Shown one piece after another: positions 44,809 through 56,700 of a stretch of DNA of 64,000 nucleotides. The stretch is taken from NCBI GenBank assembly GCA_947311845.1, contig CAMZMU010000115.1:33377115-33441114 (forward strand), read 5' to 3'. The position numbers were made by a program, and so were the translations under genes. The number at the start of each line of letters is the position of its first letter. Within the stretch, counting starts at the first letter, position 1. The notes under the pieces are model-generated. The model was given only the letters and a program-made list of their open reading frames with translations. It was not told the origin of the DNA and did no database searches. The DNA is from Poa pratensis. Taxonomy: Eukaryota > Streptophyta > Magnoliopsida > Poales > Poaceae.

Positions 44809-47338
44809 TGAAAGGGCATGGCATCCCCATGTGTGGTTTTGGTAATTAATGACAATCCATATGAACAAATGGTTGCATTGAGTTACACTTGTAGTGTTTG
44901 TCCATAGGTAATTCTTGCACTCTATATGTTAGATTCAAGGTTGATGCCATAAGGATATTGATATAATGGAGCATTTGGCATCAAGATCACCGAGTTTTAT
45001 GGATATATTTGACATGATAAAAAAGAAGAGTACGTGATGACCACCGTGTTATTTGAGGGGTTATCCGAAGATTGGTCATGAGAGAGTTGAGCATATTGCA
45101 AGTATGTCTTCTAGAAAAGGATCATGTGATCATTCATGTTTATCTTCAAGACATCAACATAATCTATTAAAGAGAGAAGAAAAGATACAAGGTTGATTAA
45201 GATATTGGTCAACACACAAAGCTACAAGTGTACCAAGTGGGATCATGTATCCTTTGGTATGGTAAGTAATTATCCATATAGCTTTGTGAACTAACCCATG
45301 ATATGTGTGTGTGGTATTTCTATGTGTGGTTAGGTATCTTTCTATGAGCTTGCATCAAATGAAGATTTCATATAGCCCATGGAGGATGGCGTCTAGTGGT
45401 GATCGTCATCAAGGTCAAGAAGTGCAAGTTCAAGAGAAGCATCTCAAAGAGATCTCATGCTTGAAGCTTGTCACCCATTTAGAGATAATTGTCAAGTGAA
45501 GATGTGGCTAAAATAGGCTCTCCCATAGTTAAGTATGGGGGAGCAATATGTGAGTCTTCACCAAGTGAAGCGCAATCAAGAAATGTGGTCCACTTGAAGA
45601 GATCAAGATCGTCATCATCTAGCTCAAGTGTCATGCGTAAGGTAAAGGTATGATCTCGATAGGGTTTCTATTTTACCGGTCTCATGGAGCTAGTTGGGAG
45701 ACCGGTTATAGGATAGATACCGTACTATCAAGAGGGGATCTCGATTGAGCTTTAGCGTATCGTTCGTAGAGAGCTCAAACCTTTGCATAATTGGCATCAT
45801 ATTTCTTGGTTCTTATTTGGCTTTTTTTCTTGTTGGGTTTTGGTGCTTGTCGTGATCTTCATGACAAGCTCAAGTTCACCAAAAATGAATTTCGTATGAA
45901 AGCATTGTTGCATTTTTTGTGTTGGAGGTTTTACCGGTTGTTCCTTTATTGTGAGGTCAAACCTTTCATCATTTGGTTTTATCCTCCCTTGTTGTACTAT
46001 GATGTTTCTCTGCATGATCTTGTAGTGCTCGTTGCGGTGATTCCAACAAGCCCAAGAACATCGAAAACGGAGTTCGGATGATCAAGATATGTTCGTTTTC
46101 GTGTTTGGTGTTTCTGCAGTTTTTCTGTAGGCCGGAGGCTCCGGGGTAAACACCCTGGAGTCTCCGGCCCAGACCAGAAATCTGAATATTTCGAGCTGTG
46201 CCTTTTGGCGTACGTCTCTGGTGCCCAGGCCGGAGATAGGCCGGAGTCTCCGGCCTAAAACTGTCCTGAACATAATGGGAAGATTTCTTGAATCACTATT
46301 TAAGGGGTCTTCTTTCCCAACGGTTCCCTAACCTTGGAGCTCGTGTTTTTCCCTCATTGTTGACCTTCTTGAGCTTTGCTATCTCTCTATTCCTCCATGA
46401 TTCTTACCTCCAATTAGAGGGAAAAGAGAGACGAGATCTAGATCTATCATTCCACCAATCCATCTCTCCTCTAAGTGAGGGGAAACCTTTGAATCTAGAT
46501 CTTGGAGGGATTTGATGTTCTTCCTTGTTCCTCCTCTCTTCTCCCCCATAGAATTAGTTGCTTTGGTGGGATTTGAGAGTGATGGATTTGAACACTTCTT
46601 GTGTTTTTGCCCATTGCATGAGTTGCATCGGTTTGAGTTCTCCACAGTGATTCGTGGAATTTGAAGTTGAGAAGCTTGTTTTTCTTGGGTACTTGGGGTG
46701 CCCTAGAGCTTGTCCTCTTGGATACTTGGAGTGCCCTAAACGGTCCTTGTTGATCTCGGAATTTTTGTGGCTCGCGGGATAGTTGAGAGCCTTCAATTGA
46801 GTTGTGGAGTGTGCATCAACCTTGTGATTCTTGTGGCTTTGGGAGCCGCGGGAATTCGGTGAGAGCCTCCAATTCAGTTGTGGAGTGTGCCTCATCCTTG
46901 TACGGGTTTGGTGACCACACTCAAGTGTCCCATAGTGGTTCGTGGCACTCCGCATTGGTGGAGGCATTGACGGCTATTCGGTGATCACTTTGTGACTCCG
47001 CACCGATCCAACGGAGACTAGCTTCCATTGGGAAGTGAACTTCGGGATAAATCATCGTCTCCAAGTGCCTCGGTATTTGTATACTCGAGCTTCTTACTTA
47101 TGCAATTTACTTTGTGATAGCCATCAAGTTTGAAGTAATATATCTTGCTATCACCTAGTTGCTAATCTTGCTTAGCATAAGTTGTTGGTGCACATAGGTA
47201 AACCTTGCTTGTTTAGGTTTCGTGCTTGATAAATTAAACGCTAGTTTTATTCCGCATTTATTCAAGTCTAAACCGCAAAGAATTTTATCGCCTATTCACA
47301 CACCCTCCCCCACTCTAGGTGACATCCGTGTTCTTTCA
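44809..47338 (+). repeat. Second LTR of the Sirevirus-like element, 2530 bp
   Basis: Same termini and content as 21413-23962, including the TATTTAAG box (46297-46304) and the GC-rich hairpin (46130-46169). It is followed by internal sequence rather than by a target duplication. Confidence 0.93.
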
Positions 47339-47462
47339 ATTGGTATGAGAACGAGGTTCCCTCCTTATTAGGCTTCACCGCCTAGAGAGTAAAGATGTCG
47401 TCTAGCGGATTAATGCACAATGCTTCTTTTATATTAGATGACACAAATTATTAGATGGCACA
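47339..47462 (+). mobile_element. Truncated second internal region of the Sirevirus-like element
   Basis: Repeats the leader and the gag start (ATGTCGTCTAGCGGATTAATG at 47395-47415) found at 25640. It breaks at a near-duplicate ATTAGATGACACA (47433-47445) / ATTAGATGGCACA (47450-47462), after which host sequence begins (CGCCGTCAGATT). Confidence 0.85.
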
Positions 47463-48452
47463 CGCCGTCAGATTAAATAGCATATGTGTGCTACTTAGAT
47501 TTTTCCTTTTTATATTATTGCGGGAAAGCACCTTCCGTTTTGAAGTGCTTGTGTTCCGTTTTGATGTGCATGTGTTCGGTGCCTGAATGTTGGTTGGTGA
47601 ACTGAATACATATGCACTTTTCCCCATCTCTAGCAAACTGCGGCCCTATTGTTATTGTAAGATCACCGGCTATAAAAGAGGCTGCACACTACACAAGTGT
47701 GTTTTCATATTAACAAGCAAGCAAGTGAACTATTTCTTATTCGATAACTTACTCTCAAGCTTTCCTTCGAGAATCAGAACTGTTCAGCAGTCGTTGCACA
47801 AGCACGTTGCAATCTGGTTGGTGCTTAAATAGAGGGGATGTTAAAGTTAAAACAAGAGTTGCATCGCTGGAGTATTTCCTCGTTGGGGATGAGAGGCGAC
47901 AGGACTCTTGGACTCGTTGGGCTTCGCTTCTAAGGATGCGTGCTCACGAGATTTCTTTTGTATGCCATACAGACAGCCACAAAGTTTGTAGCTCTTGCAA
48001 GTCGTCAACTCGCAAGTCGTATGGTGTGGCGGGCTGAGCTATGCTTACCGCACTAGCCCCTTGCGAGCCTCGGCGTTGTCCGAAGTCAGTAGGAGTTTAG
48101 AAACAGAAACATCTTGCACAGTTGCTGAACTCGAGCTTCATTCTTTTAAAACAAAAGTAACCTTGAACAAAGGTCACCAGATTAGTGCATAACAGAGAAG
48201 TAAACCAACGTTACTCGAATATAATGTAAACTAAGGGGTAAAGAACTGCCCGGTAGACGTTACCTCAGCTTTATTACATTGTTCTAACAATCCATTAAAG
48301 GGTACTTATCATGCGGGGCTCTGATAAGTACAATGCTTTAAGAAAAACAATAAACTCTATCCATCATGCTCGAGAGCACGTTAAAATACAATGATTTACT
48401 AATGCAATGCCGATTCACACACAAGTCTGAACTTGCGAAGAAGGACGGCAAT
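47463..48452. repeat. Host tandem duplication, unit A
   Basis: Matches unit B (48453-50268) over most of its length: TTGCGGGAAAGCA, CTCTAGCAAACTGCGGCCCTATT, CTATAAAAGAG, CAAGCAAGTGAACTAT, GATGAGAGGCG, GGTCACC-GATTAGTGCATA, AAGAAGGACGGCAATAT and others in the same order. It contains a TATA box (47671-47678) but no ORF of note downstream. It looks like a promoter and leader of a gene whose coding part is absent. Confidence 0.85.
47671..47678 (+). promoter_or_regulatory. TATA box in duplicated unit A
   Basis: CTATAAAAGAG in GC-richer context. The same box is at 48607-48614 in unit B. The conserved sequence downstream (CAAGCAAGTGAACTAT) would be the transcribed leader. Confidence 0.5.
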
Positions 48453-48896
48453 ATTTTTTTTTCATTCTCATATTAATTTTTCTTGCGGGAAAGCAGCTTC
48501 CATTAAAGTGCGTGTGTTCAGTGCATGAATGATGGTTGGTGAGCCGAATACACATGCATTTTTCTTCATCTCTAGCAAACTGCGGCCCTATTCTTGGAAC
48601 ACTGGCTATAAAAGAGCCTGCGAACTATATCCATGTGCTTTCATATCAACAAGCAAGTGAACTATACTCAATAGCTTGTTGTCAAATTTTCCTTCAAAAA
48701 CGAGAACTGTTCATCAATCGTTGCTCAGGCACCTTGCAACTAATGATTAAGTTGGTTTTTAAATGGAGGGGGTGTTAAAACAGGAGCCGTGTCGCTGGAG
48801 TACTTGCTCGTCGGGGATGAGAGGCGTCGGGACGCTTGGAGTCGCTGGCCTTGAATAGCAGGGATGCTTGCTCACGAGTTTTCTTTTGTATGCTAC

Positions 48897-49431
48897 CACT
48901 AGTAGAAAACGGGGCATTTGTCCCGGTTTCAGAGGGCTTTTAGTCCTGATTTTTCAACCGGGACTAAAATTAGTCCCGGTTGGCCACGAACCGGGACTAA
49001 AGGGCATCCACGTGGCCACGGCCGGGCGCGCATGGCGGGGACACCAACCGGACTAAAGATTTCAGCTTTTTTTTTTCTATTTATTATTTTTCCTGGTTTA
49101 GGGTTCGATTTTGTGTTTTCCATTTAATTCTTTTTATATGTAGATCACGTTGCGCAAAAAACATGTCGTATACATAAAGTTTATACTACATCGAGATCAC
49201 GTTTGATGCATATATACATACACACAAGTTGCTTTAATGAAATTCTCACGTCGAGATCACGTCAATTACATTCGAGGCATACATAATTACTAGGTGATGA
49301 AATTCCCCGGTTTTCTTCATGACCTCCGAGTTCAAAAATCCCGCCAATTCCTCTTGAATTGCTTTTAGGCGCTTCGTTGGTATGAGCTGTTCCCGCATTC
49401 GTTCCATCTAGATCAATATGAATATGTGAGT

Positions 49432-49489
<58 letters not shown>

Positions 49490-49718
49490 CATCATAAAAT
49501 AAATTATGAATGGAACTCAACACAATATGGTAATAAAAAATCGCGAATAGTGTATACGTCCTTCAGCTGTTCTGTGTTGTCTATTCCATTCAGTGACAAA
49601 AAAACGTATGTACTCCGGCGCCCTGGCCATTCGAACCGGAACTAATGGCCCCATTAGTTTCGATTCTAATTTCGGCCAGGATAAATGGGTCAAACGGAAA
49701 CCCTGTTTTCTACTAGTG
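48897..49718. mobile_element. Non-autonomous CACTA element, 822 bp
   Basis: Termini CACTAGTAGAAAAC and GTTTTCTACTAGTG are perfect inverted repeats, flanked by the 3-bp duplication TAC (48894-48896 and 49719-49721). Subterminal repeats of the form CCGGGACTAAA and TTAGTCCCGGTT occur near 48955-49050, which transposase would bind. It has no transposase and carries a long TA microsatellite near its right end. Confidence 0.92.
49431..49484. repeat. GT/TA microsatellite inside the CACTA element
   Basis: A short (GT)n followed by about 22 TA units, uninterrupted. Confidence 0.95.
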
Positions 49719-50268
49719 TACATGCCATACAGTACGGCACAAAGTTTCTCGCTCGTGCAGATCGGCAAGTTGCAAGTCGCAACTCACATTCACGGCACTA
49801 CCGTTATCCTTCTCACAGCCTTCCCTTGCCAGCATCGTTGACATCCTACTACTGGTAGGAATTTAATGGAGAAACGTAAGTTTTTTTTTCTTTTTTCGAA
49901 AAGGGCAGTCCCAGACTCTGCATCGAGTGATGCATACGGTTTTAACGGAGAAACAAAAGTACCTTGAAAAAAAGGTCACCGGATTAGTGCATACCAGAAA
50001 ACCCACTGTTTACTAGAATTTTATGCAGACTATGGTAGACGTTGCCCGTAGCTTTGTTGCAATGTTCTAACAATTCATTAAAGTATATCTACTCTGGGGC
50101 TCGTATAAAAACAATAATTTAACAAAACAATAAACACTCTCTATCACGCTGGAGTGCACATTGAAATACAATGATTTACATCACCTCTTTGCTTTGCTAC
50201 AATATTGGTTAATGCAATGACCAATTCACCCATTAGCCTGAACTTACGAAGAAGGACGGCAATATATA

Positions 50269-51529
50269 TCAACACCACCTCCTCATGCAATCCTTATGGC
50301 GTTGAGTTGAGCTCCCTAATAAACCCCTCCCATTAAAATCGTGTTTGGTTAGTATGGATTAATGATGATTTCACAATTAAGCATAGAAAATGGTTCATAG
50401 TATCATACAACACATCCATGTTCACACGATCCGTTTCTCAACCTTTTTCATAGGAGGACATCAGCTCAACCTTTTTCTCAAAGAAGAAGAATGACGATAC
50501 TCATGAAGTACCTACTGGTTCATTAAAAGAATTCATCCCTTGTAGAACCCATTTTTTGTACAATTAATCAATACAAAAGGTAATACTAGAAGAACTATTG
50601 GAATTGTGCGTATCCTTGGTTTTTGTGGGTACAAGACCTTGTCCACCTCACACTTTTTGTACAAATATGCAGCGTTATGCAACAAAATAAAACATGAACT
50701 GGTGCATTGCAAAGTAGGCATTCCTCATTGAAGCATCCTTGAAAGGCATATTCTTGAGCTGTACAGTTAGTTTCATTTTATTTTTGTGAAAAGAGTAGAT
50801 AGGCTCCTACGGCATTTTTTCGTATAGAGGTGTACACAAAAGGTAAGAAAGTAGAGGTTAAACGAAATTCCCAGGTAAACAAAGCCAAATTCACCTCTCT
50901 TTTGCTTGTCAATCTAAAATTTCGGACCTAAAGTAATGGAGCAGAGACGCAAATATTACATGAATCCTTTGAGCCTAACTATTCAAGATTTTAGTTCTGC
51001 TTATTCAGAACCCCATCACAAACGGAAGAACGAACAAGTAATCATATATATCAATGCCCAACGATATAATATAAATAGAATAGTCTTAACTGCTAGAGTG
51101 TCCACAAACCCGTCAAGAAACAGTGAAAAGTGATGAGAATATCTTCTAAATAGTACAAAATAACTTCGACAAATTAATATGCGCCATTTGTGCACCAGTT
51201 TGACAGGGTTTACCTAGCTATTTCAACAAAGTTCCACACAAAGAAGACACACCACGTAGTTTAGCTCGTCGTATGCTTAGTCATATATACTACTTAGTTT
51301 ACCTATTTTCTTGGTAAAATTAACCCCTAACCTAATTGAACGGGCGATTATCGCGTCTAGCCCTGGTTCTTTTCCTAGTTCTCTTGATATGGCACACGGT
51401 TCACCGATTTTGATTCTCATGTTGGATTAGTTGCAGGAGCTTAATGGGCTTGGTAAGTTTGGAGCGTGAAATGATTTTCTCCCTGTGATTCCTAGTAGAC
51501 CCAACTCAGCCGGCCTCCTACACAATGCC
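50269..51529. other. Host DNA without recognisable features
   Basis: AT-rich. Short ORFs (50533-50721 minus, 50936-51133 plus) lack recognisable motifs. No element ends were found. Confidence 0.5.
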
Positions 51530-51627
51530 GTGCATGTCGCCTCTACAGTCCCATGTTGTCGCCTTCCGGGAGCGGGACTTCTTCATGAAACGATGCTTCT
51601 GGGACAAGCTCCATGTCATCATTCTCC
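51530..51627 (+). pseudogene. Unrecognised coding-like host fragment interrupted by two Mutator-like elements
   Basis: The frame QSHVVAFRERDFFMKRCFWD KLHVIILLLE (positions about 51547-51636) continues in frame across the first element (DGSRAG at 52656 on) when one TSD copy is removed. A related open stretch runs 52659-52875 and resumes at 58738. It stops soon after in every frame, so it is a fragment or decayed gene. The family is unknown. Confidence 0.25.
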
Positions 51628-51636
51628 TTCTCGAGG

Positions 51637-52649
51637 GGAAAAAATCCAAAACAAACCTTAAACATATGTAAAAGCTAAATTGAACCCTAAACTTATAATC
51701 CCCGAAATTGGCACTCTCAACTTGTGAATCCCAGTCTAATTAATTTAAACCCTGGACCTGTTTGGTGCACTGGGAATAGGAAAATCCCGATCGGGATTAC
51801 GGGCTTCTCGCTGACATTAGGGGCCCACATGTCATATCATCCTCTTCCCCAAATTTCTTACTCTCGGGTTGACCAAAATAATGTCCTGCTGCTGATCTCG
51901 TCGGGGGCTGCAATGACCACCACCGGAGCTCCTCCGGCGCCGTGCTTCCTCCCGCAGCCGGCGGGTGCTTGACTCCGCACCGCCGCGCAGGCTCTCCCCC
52001 GCCGTCCGCCCTTCCTCGCCGCCACAAATCATCCCCACACCACCATCGAGCTCCGATTCCGCCCGCCGCCGTTGAGCTCCGATGTTGCGGGCCGTCGTCG
52101 TGCCCCTGGTACTCGTTGCGACGCCCTGGAGGCCGCCGAGTCTACGCCGCCGATAGGCGCCCTCGCGCCACTAGTTCCGTCCGATGCTGCCGGTCTGGCT
52201 GCAGCGCCGTCGGCCCGGCTCCCAAGTCGTCGTCGTCTTGGCTCCCCCGTCTCCAGCACCACGTCTCCCAGTTCGCCGCCGCACCAGCTCGCCGATTGCT
52301 GCCATCAGCCCTGCGCCATCTCCGTTCGTGGATGCGCTCGACCCCGCCCAATCTCCCGCGGTCATCCAGTGCGCCTTCGGTTGGGTGCAGCCATGGCTTC
52401 ACCGGAGCTGCCGGTGCGGAAGGAGTAGTTGACTAAGATGGAGATGAATTGGGGATAGGAGATGAACATTACAAGTGGGCCCGTGCTGTAAGTGAGGGTA
52501 CCAATTTTTTTTTCAATTCTACAATGGAAAACAGTTCTAGGGTTTAAATTAGACCGGGATTCACAAGTTGAGAGTGTCAATTTCGAGAATTGTGAGTTTG
52601 GGGTTCAATTTAGCTTTTGCTTATGAGTTCAAGGTTTATTTTGGACTTT
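51637..52649. mobile_element. Mutator-like MITE with long TIRs, 1.0 kb
   Basis: Inverted repeats of about 115-120 bp (51637-51758 and 52535-52649; AAATCCAAAACAAACCTT and its inverse AAGGTTTATTTTGGACTTT). The perfect 9-bp duplication TTCTCGAGG is at 51628-51636 and 52650-52658. The interior (51900-52430) is GC-rich with open low-complexity frames on both strands, as in Pack-MULEs, but no recognisable protein. Confidence 0.85.
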
Positions 52650-53268
52650 TTCTCGAGGACGGTAGCCGCGCCGGGATCTGCCGTGGCTAGTTGTTCATGC
52701 GCAGAGAGCACATGGGAGGTGTTACCGTGTCTTGACCAGCAGGGCACACTGGCCTGCTGCTGCAGTGCATCCACGCGCACGGCTGGGAGGGCGGTGATTC
52801 GACCGCTGCGGCGTTATGGGGTTCCTCCCCTGTTTCTAGTGCTCAAGATGGTGTCTTCATGTCGTGGAGTTGTAGATGAAGGAAGAGAAAATTGCTTATA
52901 TGACACTCTCTTAAAATGATGTTCCTTATTTGACATTGGTTAAAATTTTCTTCCCTATGTGACCTCTTCCCAAAATTTCATTCCCCATATGACACTCTAG
53001 TGCATTTTGTTTAGCAGCGGTGTTAAATTGAGGTGTGAAAATACTTTTTTACCCCTAGTACGTAATGTGACAAATAATTGTACAGTACAATAGCTGTGAT
53101 TTTTTTGCAAAAAACAACGGTGTTTAGTAACAGCAGAGCAGAATACACCGATGGGATAGTTTACGGATTTACTAAATCTACCTTTCTCAGTTTCAAAAAA
53201 AAATCTACCTTTCTCTAGTCAAAGAAAAAACTACCTTGCTCTCTCTGGAAAAAAAAGCCACCGATCTA

Positions 53269-53392
53269 CTCCCTCCGTTCACAATTAGATGACTTCCATT
53301 TGTCCACGTGCGAATGTATTTAGACATATTACATGTATAGATACATCCGCATGTGGATGAATGTAAAGTCATCTAATTGTGAACGGAGGGAG
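53269..53392. mobile_element. Stowaway-type MITE, 124 bp
   Basis: Near-perfect inverted repeats CTCCCTCCGTTCACAATTAG and CTAATTGTGAACGGAGGGAG with TA at 53267-53268 and 53393-53394. Arms extend further (GATGACTT / AAGTCATC), so the whole element could fold as one hairpin. Confidence 0.93.
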
Positions 53393-53399
53393 TAGAAAA

Positions 53400-53739
53400 A
53401 GGGAAATCCCACCGATGCAGCCCCGTCGCCGGTGAGCATATGCGTGTGGGTAGCGCTGGCGCTGGCGCTGCTCCTCCTTGCCGTGCATTTCGGCGGCGGG
53501 TTCCTGGCTGCCACTGTCTACACATTCCCCCGCGCCTCCGCACGCCATCAGGGACGACGGCCAGCGGCGCTCGGTTCCAACGCGGCGAGCTTTTGGCGGC
53601 CAAGCGCTAGACGCCCTCCTCTGCCTGGTCGCCTCCAGCGAATCTGAAACGAGGCGCTCTTCCCGACACGGTGGCCGCCGGAGTTGTGGGCTTCGGAGCT
53701 CGCGGCCCTCTCGTCGGCATCCTTCCCCGGCGTCACGGC
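53400..53739 (+). pseudogene. GC-rich captured segment in the Mutator-like element, left part
   Basis: An open plus-strand frame (53432-53647) reads MSICVWVALALALLLLAVHF, a hydrophobic segment resembling a signal or membrane anchor, followed by FGGGFLAATVYTF and then low-complexity Arg/Pro/Ala sequence. It continues at 58393-58560 after the solo LTR. High GC against an AT-rich surrounding suggests capture of host exon DNA. The source gene is not recognised. Confidence 0.4.
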
Positions 53740-53744
53740 GATGC

Positions 53745-56700
53745 TGTAACATCCCAAGTTTTTCAAAAAGTTGAAAAATCAGAAAAAATTAAAACTTTTG
53801 AAAACTATTATGTATTTTGTTTTGAAAAGAAAATTCATGCATACATTCATCATCATATAGCATTGGTTGCATTTGGATATTTCAAAAGTTGGAATAATAA
53901 TTCCACTTGAAAACATATTTAAGAAAATATATTAGTAGAGCAAAGAATGCTCCAAGTTTTCTTCTGATTTTTATGAATGTATTGATCAATCTGTTGCAAT
54001 ATAAATAATTGCAAATGTTTTATATTGTGGTATTTAAGATCTACTTAAGCCACATTTGTTTACTTTAAAAAAAATCTAATTTAAACTTTGACATTAAGTG
54101 TCATATCGTCTATTAAAATCCTAGTTTGGAAATCAAAATGATTTCTATTTTGAAAAGTATGTTTGGTTGTGAATAGTTTGTAAGTTTTGAGAATTATTCT
54201 ATTACTTACCTATTCTCTATTTTCAAGCTTTATAGTTTTGCTTTTGAAACAAAGTAATTATTTGGTTTCTAAAATGAGTTCTGAATTCATTTTGATTTAT
54301 CAAACCCTTTTTAAACATAATGAGTTTTTATGCAAATTATCCTTGAGTGATATGTAATATTATTACTCATATTTTGCTTTGGTTTAAAATATAGTTTCAA
54401 AAGGAATTTATAAAAAAAAACCTATAGTTTTCAAAAGACATATGTCCAAAATTCATTTAAACATATTTCAAAATTTTAGTAGACAAAATGTTTTGGAAAA
54501 TATTATTTGAGGTTTTCAAATTAAAGAGTGGGTTTTTACAAAACTATAGAAATCGGTTTGACTTAATTTGGTTTTGTATTTAAAAAGTTATTAAAGTTTT
54601 TAGGAAAAGAAAAGAAAAGCTTTTGAACAAAAAAAAAGGGGAACCCTAGCTAATTGGGCAGAAGCCCAACTCCTATATCTCTTCTCTACCGCACGGCGCA
54701 GCAACCAGAAGCCCAACAGCAGCCCGCAGCCCACTCTCCCCCTTCTCTCACTGACATGTGGGCCTCCCCTGGATGACGTCAGCGACGATGTCAGCGTCTT
54801 CAACCTCCTGCGCAAGAAAATCTCCCGAATCAATCTCGATCCAAACTGAAAATTCGTTCGTTTAAACGAACCCTAGCCAAATACCTCTTGCCTATATATA
54901 TCCTCCGAGTTCCTCTCCGTTTCCCCTCAAAAAAATCTATCAACGAGCTGCCAGGCTACTCGTGCTCAAGCTCGCCGGTGCCGCCGCTGTCCGTCCTCGA
55001 ATCCGGTGAAGAGAGCAAGCAACGCCGCCTCCTTTTGGTCTCTTTCTACTCCCCACATCCTAGCGCATCTCCCTGACCCCTTCTCCAATTTTTTTCCCGC
55101 AGCGAAATCAACGAGGCCGTGCACACTCGAAGGTCGCCGGTGCCCGGATTGCTCCGTCCGTGCTCCTTCGACGCTTCAGGACTATTTCAAGCACGTTGCC
55201 AATGCCATCGAGTTCGTCGTGTCGTGCCGCATCCCGTCATCATCTTCCCTAGCCCGCAGGACCACCGGAGCCTCGTCGCCGTCACCCGCCCGAGCCCAGC
55301 ACCGCCGCGACCTACATCTCCGGCAGCCCCGCGCCGCCAGGTATGGTCAACTCCCTCCCAGCCGTTGGATCTGCGATGGACGCCGTAGATTAGATCTCAC
55401 CTCGAAGGGGTACCAGCCAACCAGAAGAAGCCACGTCGTCAAGTCGTCCGCGAAGCCCGCATCCGTCCACGTCCGTCCGCACCACAACCCGTCCGCGTCC
55501 GCATCCGCCCGCGAAGACAACGCGCACCAACCAGAAGACGCCACGTCGACGGAGGATTCCAGCGCGAAGATCTTTTCAGTTTTCTTTATGTTTAAGTCCC
55601 TGCGCATCACGGATAGGTCCCTAGATTTTAGATTCGTTATTAATTTTTAGTCCCTTATCCAAAATTTATGAAATTTATATTTTTTGAAAGCTTATAATAT
55701 GTAGAAACTTTCTATATGCTTAGTTTGAGGTTTCGACGAAATTAATTTAGACAATTTTAAAAAGTGGTTTAATTGATATTTTGGCTATAACTTGATTATA
55801 AAAATTGATTTTTGAGCAAACTCTTTTGCATTAATTTTGTATGCCTAAGTATTGGCCGTAGGAATACTCTATTAATTTTGTAAAATAATTTTTCAATGAT
55901 TTTTGAGTAAATATTGTTTAAATGCTTTTTAGGTGTTATGTTAATTAATAAAATGTATTAAAAATTATTTTCTTCTTATTTTCGAGTTGTAAAATAACTT
56001 AGTAGTATTTTGGAGACTTTAGCACATAAAGTACTTAGAAATATTTTGTCTCTCTCAAAATAAAACTATTTCTTCCTTAGAAATTTTTTGACAAGTGTTT
56101 TGACAACACTTTTCCTTAGAGAATTTTAGCCTCTCTTATGTTGATTAACTTTTACTTAGAATTTAATTGTGACTTATTGTTTGACCCTTGGTCCTTAGTT
56201 ATTTTGGATCATCTTGTTTGCTTGCATTTCCTTAGAGCATTTACATAAGCATGGCATGCATATTTAAGTCCTTAGTATTATTTTATACTTTCACATGACT
56301 TCCTCCTTAGAAATTTTGAGGATGAATGTTAGCTCTTTTGACCCCTCTAGTTAAAACCACTAAGTTAGAAATTAGTGGAAACAATGAAGAAACAAAGAAG
56401 GACTTAGCATGAAAACAAGACTCCAGAAGCGAAATTAGTGGAAACAATGAAGAAACAAAGAAGGACTTAGCATGAAAACAAGACTCCAGAAGCATCTCCA
56501 AGAAGAAAGAACTTAGAAGAAATCAAGAGGAAGTTCATGAAGACAAACCAGCTGCAATTTCTAAGTCTTTCTTCCCATTCTCTCTTTCCTTCTCCCTATC
56601 TTAGACTTCATAGTGGCTAAGCTATATTCAAGATCAACCTTGAGACTCCCAACAGCATCAAGTCTACAATTTTCAATGAAGTCAACACATCAAGGTGAAA

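Larger units (their letters stand above)
21413..47462 (+). mobile_element. Sirevirus-like copia element, gag-only, with LTR-internal-LTR-truncated internal structure
   Basis: LTR at 21413-23962, primer-binding site, gag and long non-coding 3' region, LTR at 44809-47338, then a second PBS and the first about 120 bp of the internal region again, cut at 47462. LTR ends are TGAAAGG...CCTTTCA. No protease, integrase or RT is visible, so the element was non-autonomous. Subtracting the inserted solo LTR (24006-25621) and Tat element (27026-40357) leaves about 11 kb from first LTR to second LTR. LTR size, the TTGGTATCAGAGC site and a coiled-coil-rich gag with CCHC knuckles point to the Sirevirus group. 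Confidence 0.88.
48453..50268. repeat. Host tandem duplication, unit B (interrupted by CACTA)
   Basis: Second copy of the host segment, with the TATA box at 48607-48614 and a CACTA element at 48897-49718. Without the CACTA element it is about 1 kb, the same size as unit A. The end AAGAAGGACGGCAATATAT corresponds to the end of unit A. Confidence 0.85.

Noticed and set aside
51942..52436. 164-codon ORF and overlapping frames.
   Set aside because: GC-rich low-complexity interior of a Mutator-like MITE, open on both strands, with no recognisable domain.
55006..55650. 214-codon ORF in the long solo LTR.
   Set aside because: Pro/Arg/Ser-rich composition in the GC block after the LTR TATA box; no retroviral or cellular motif, so it is treated as LTR leader sequence.
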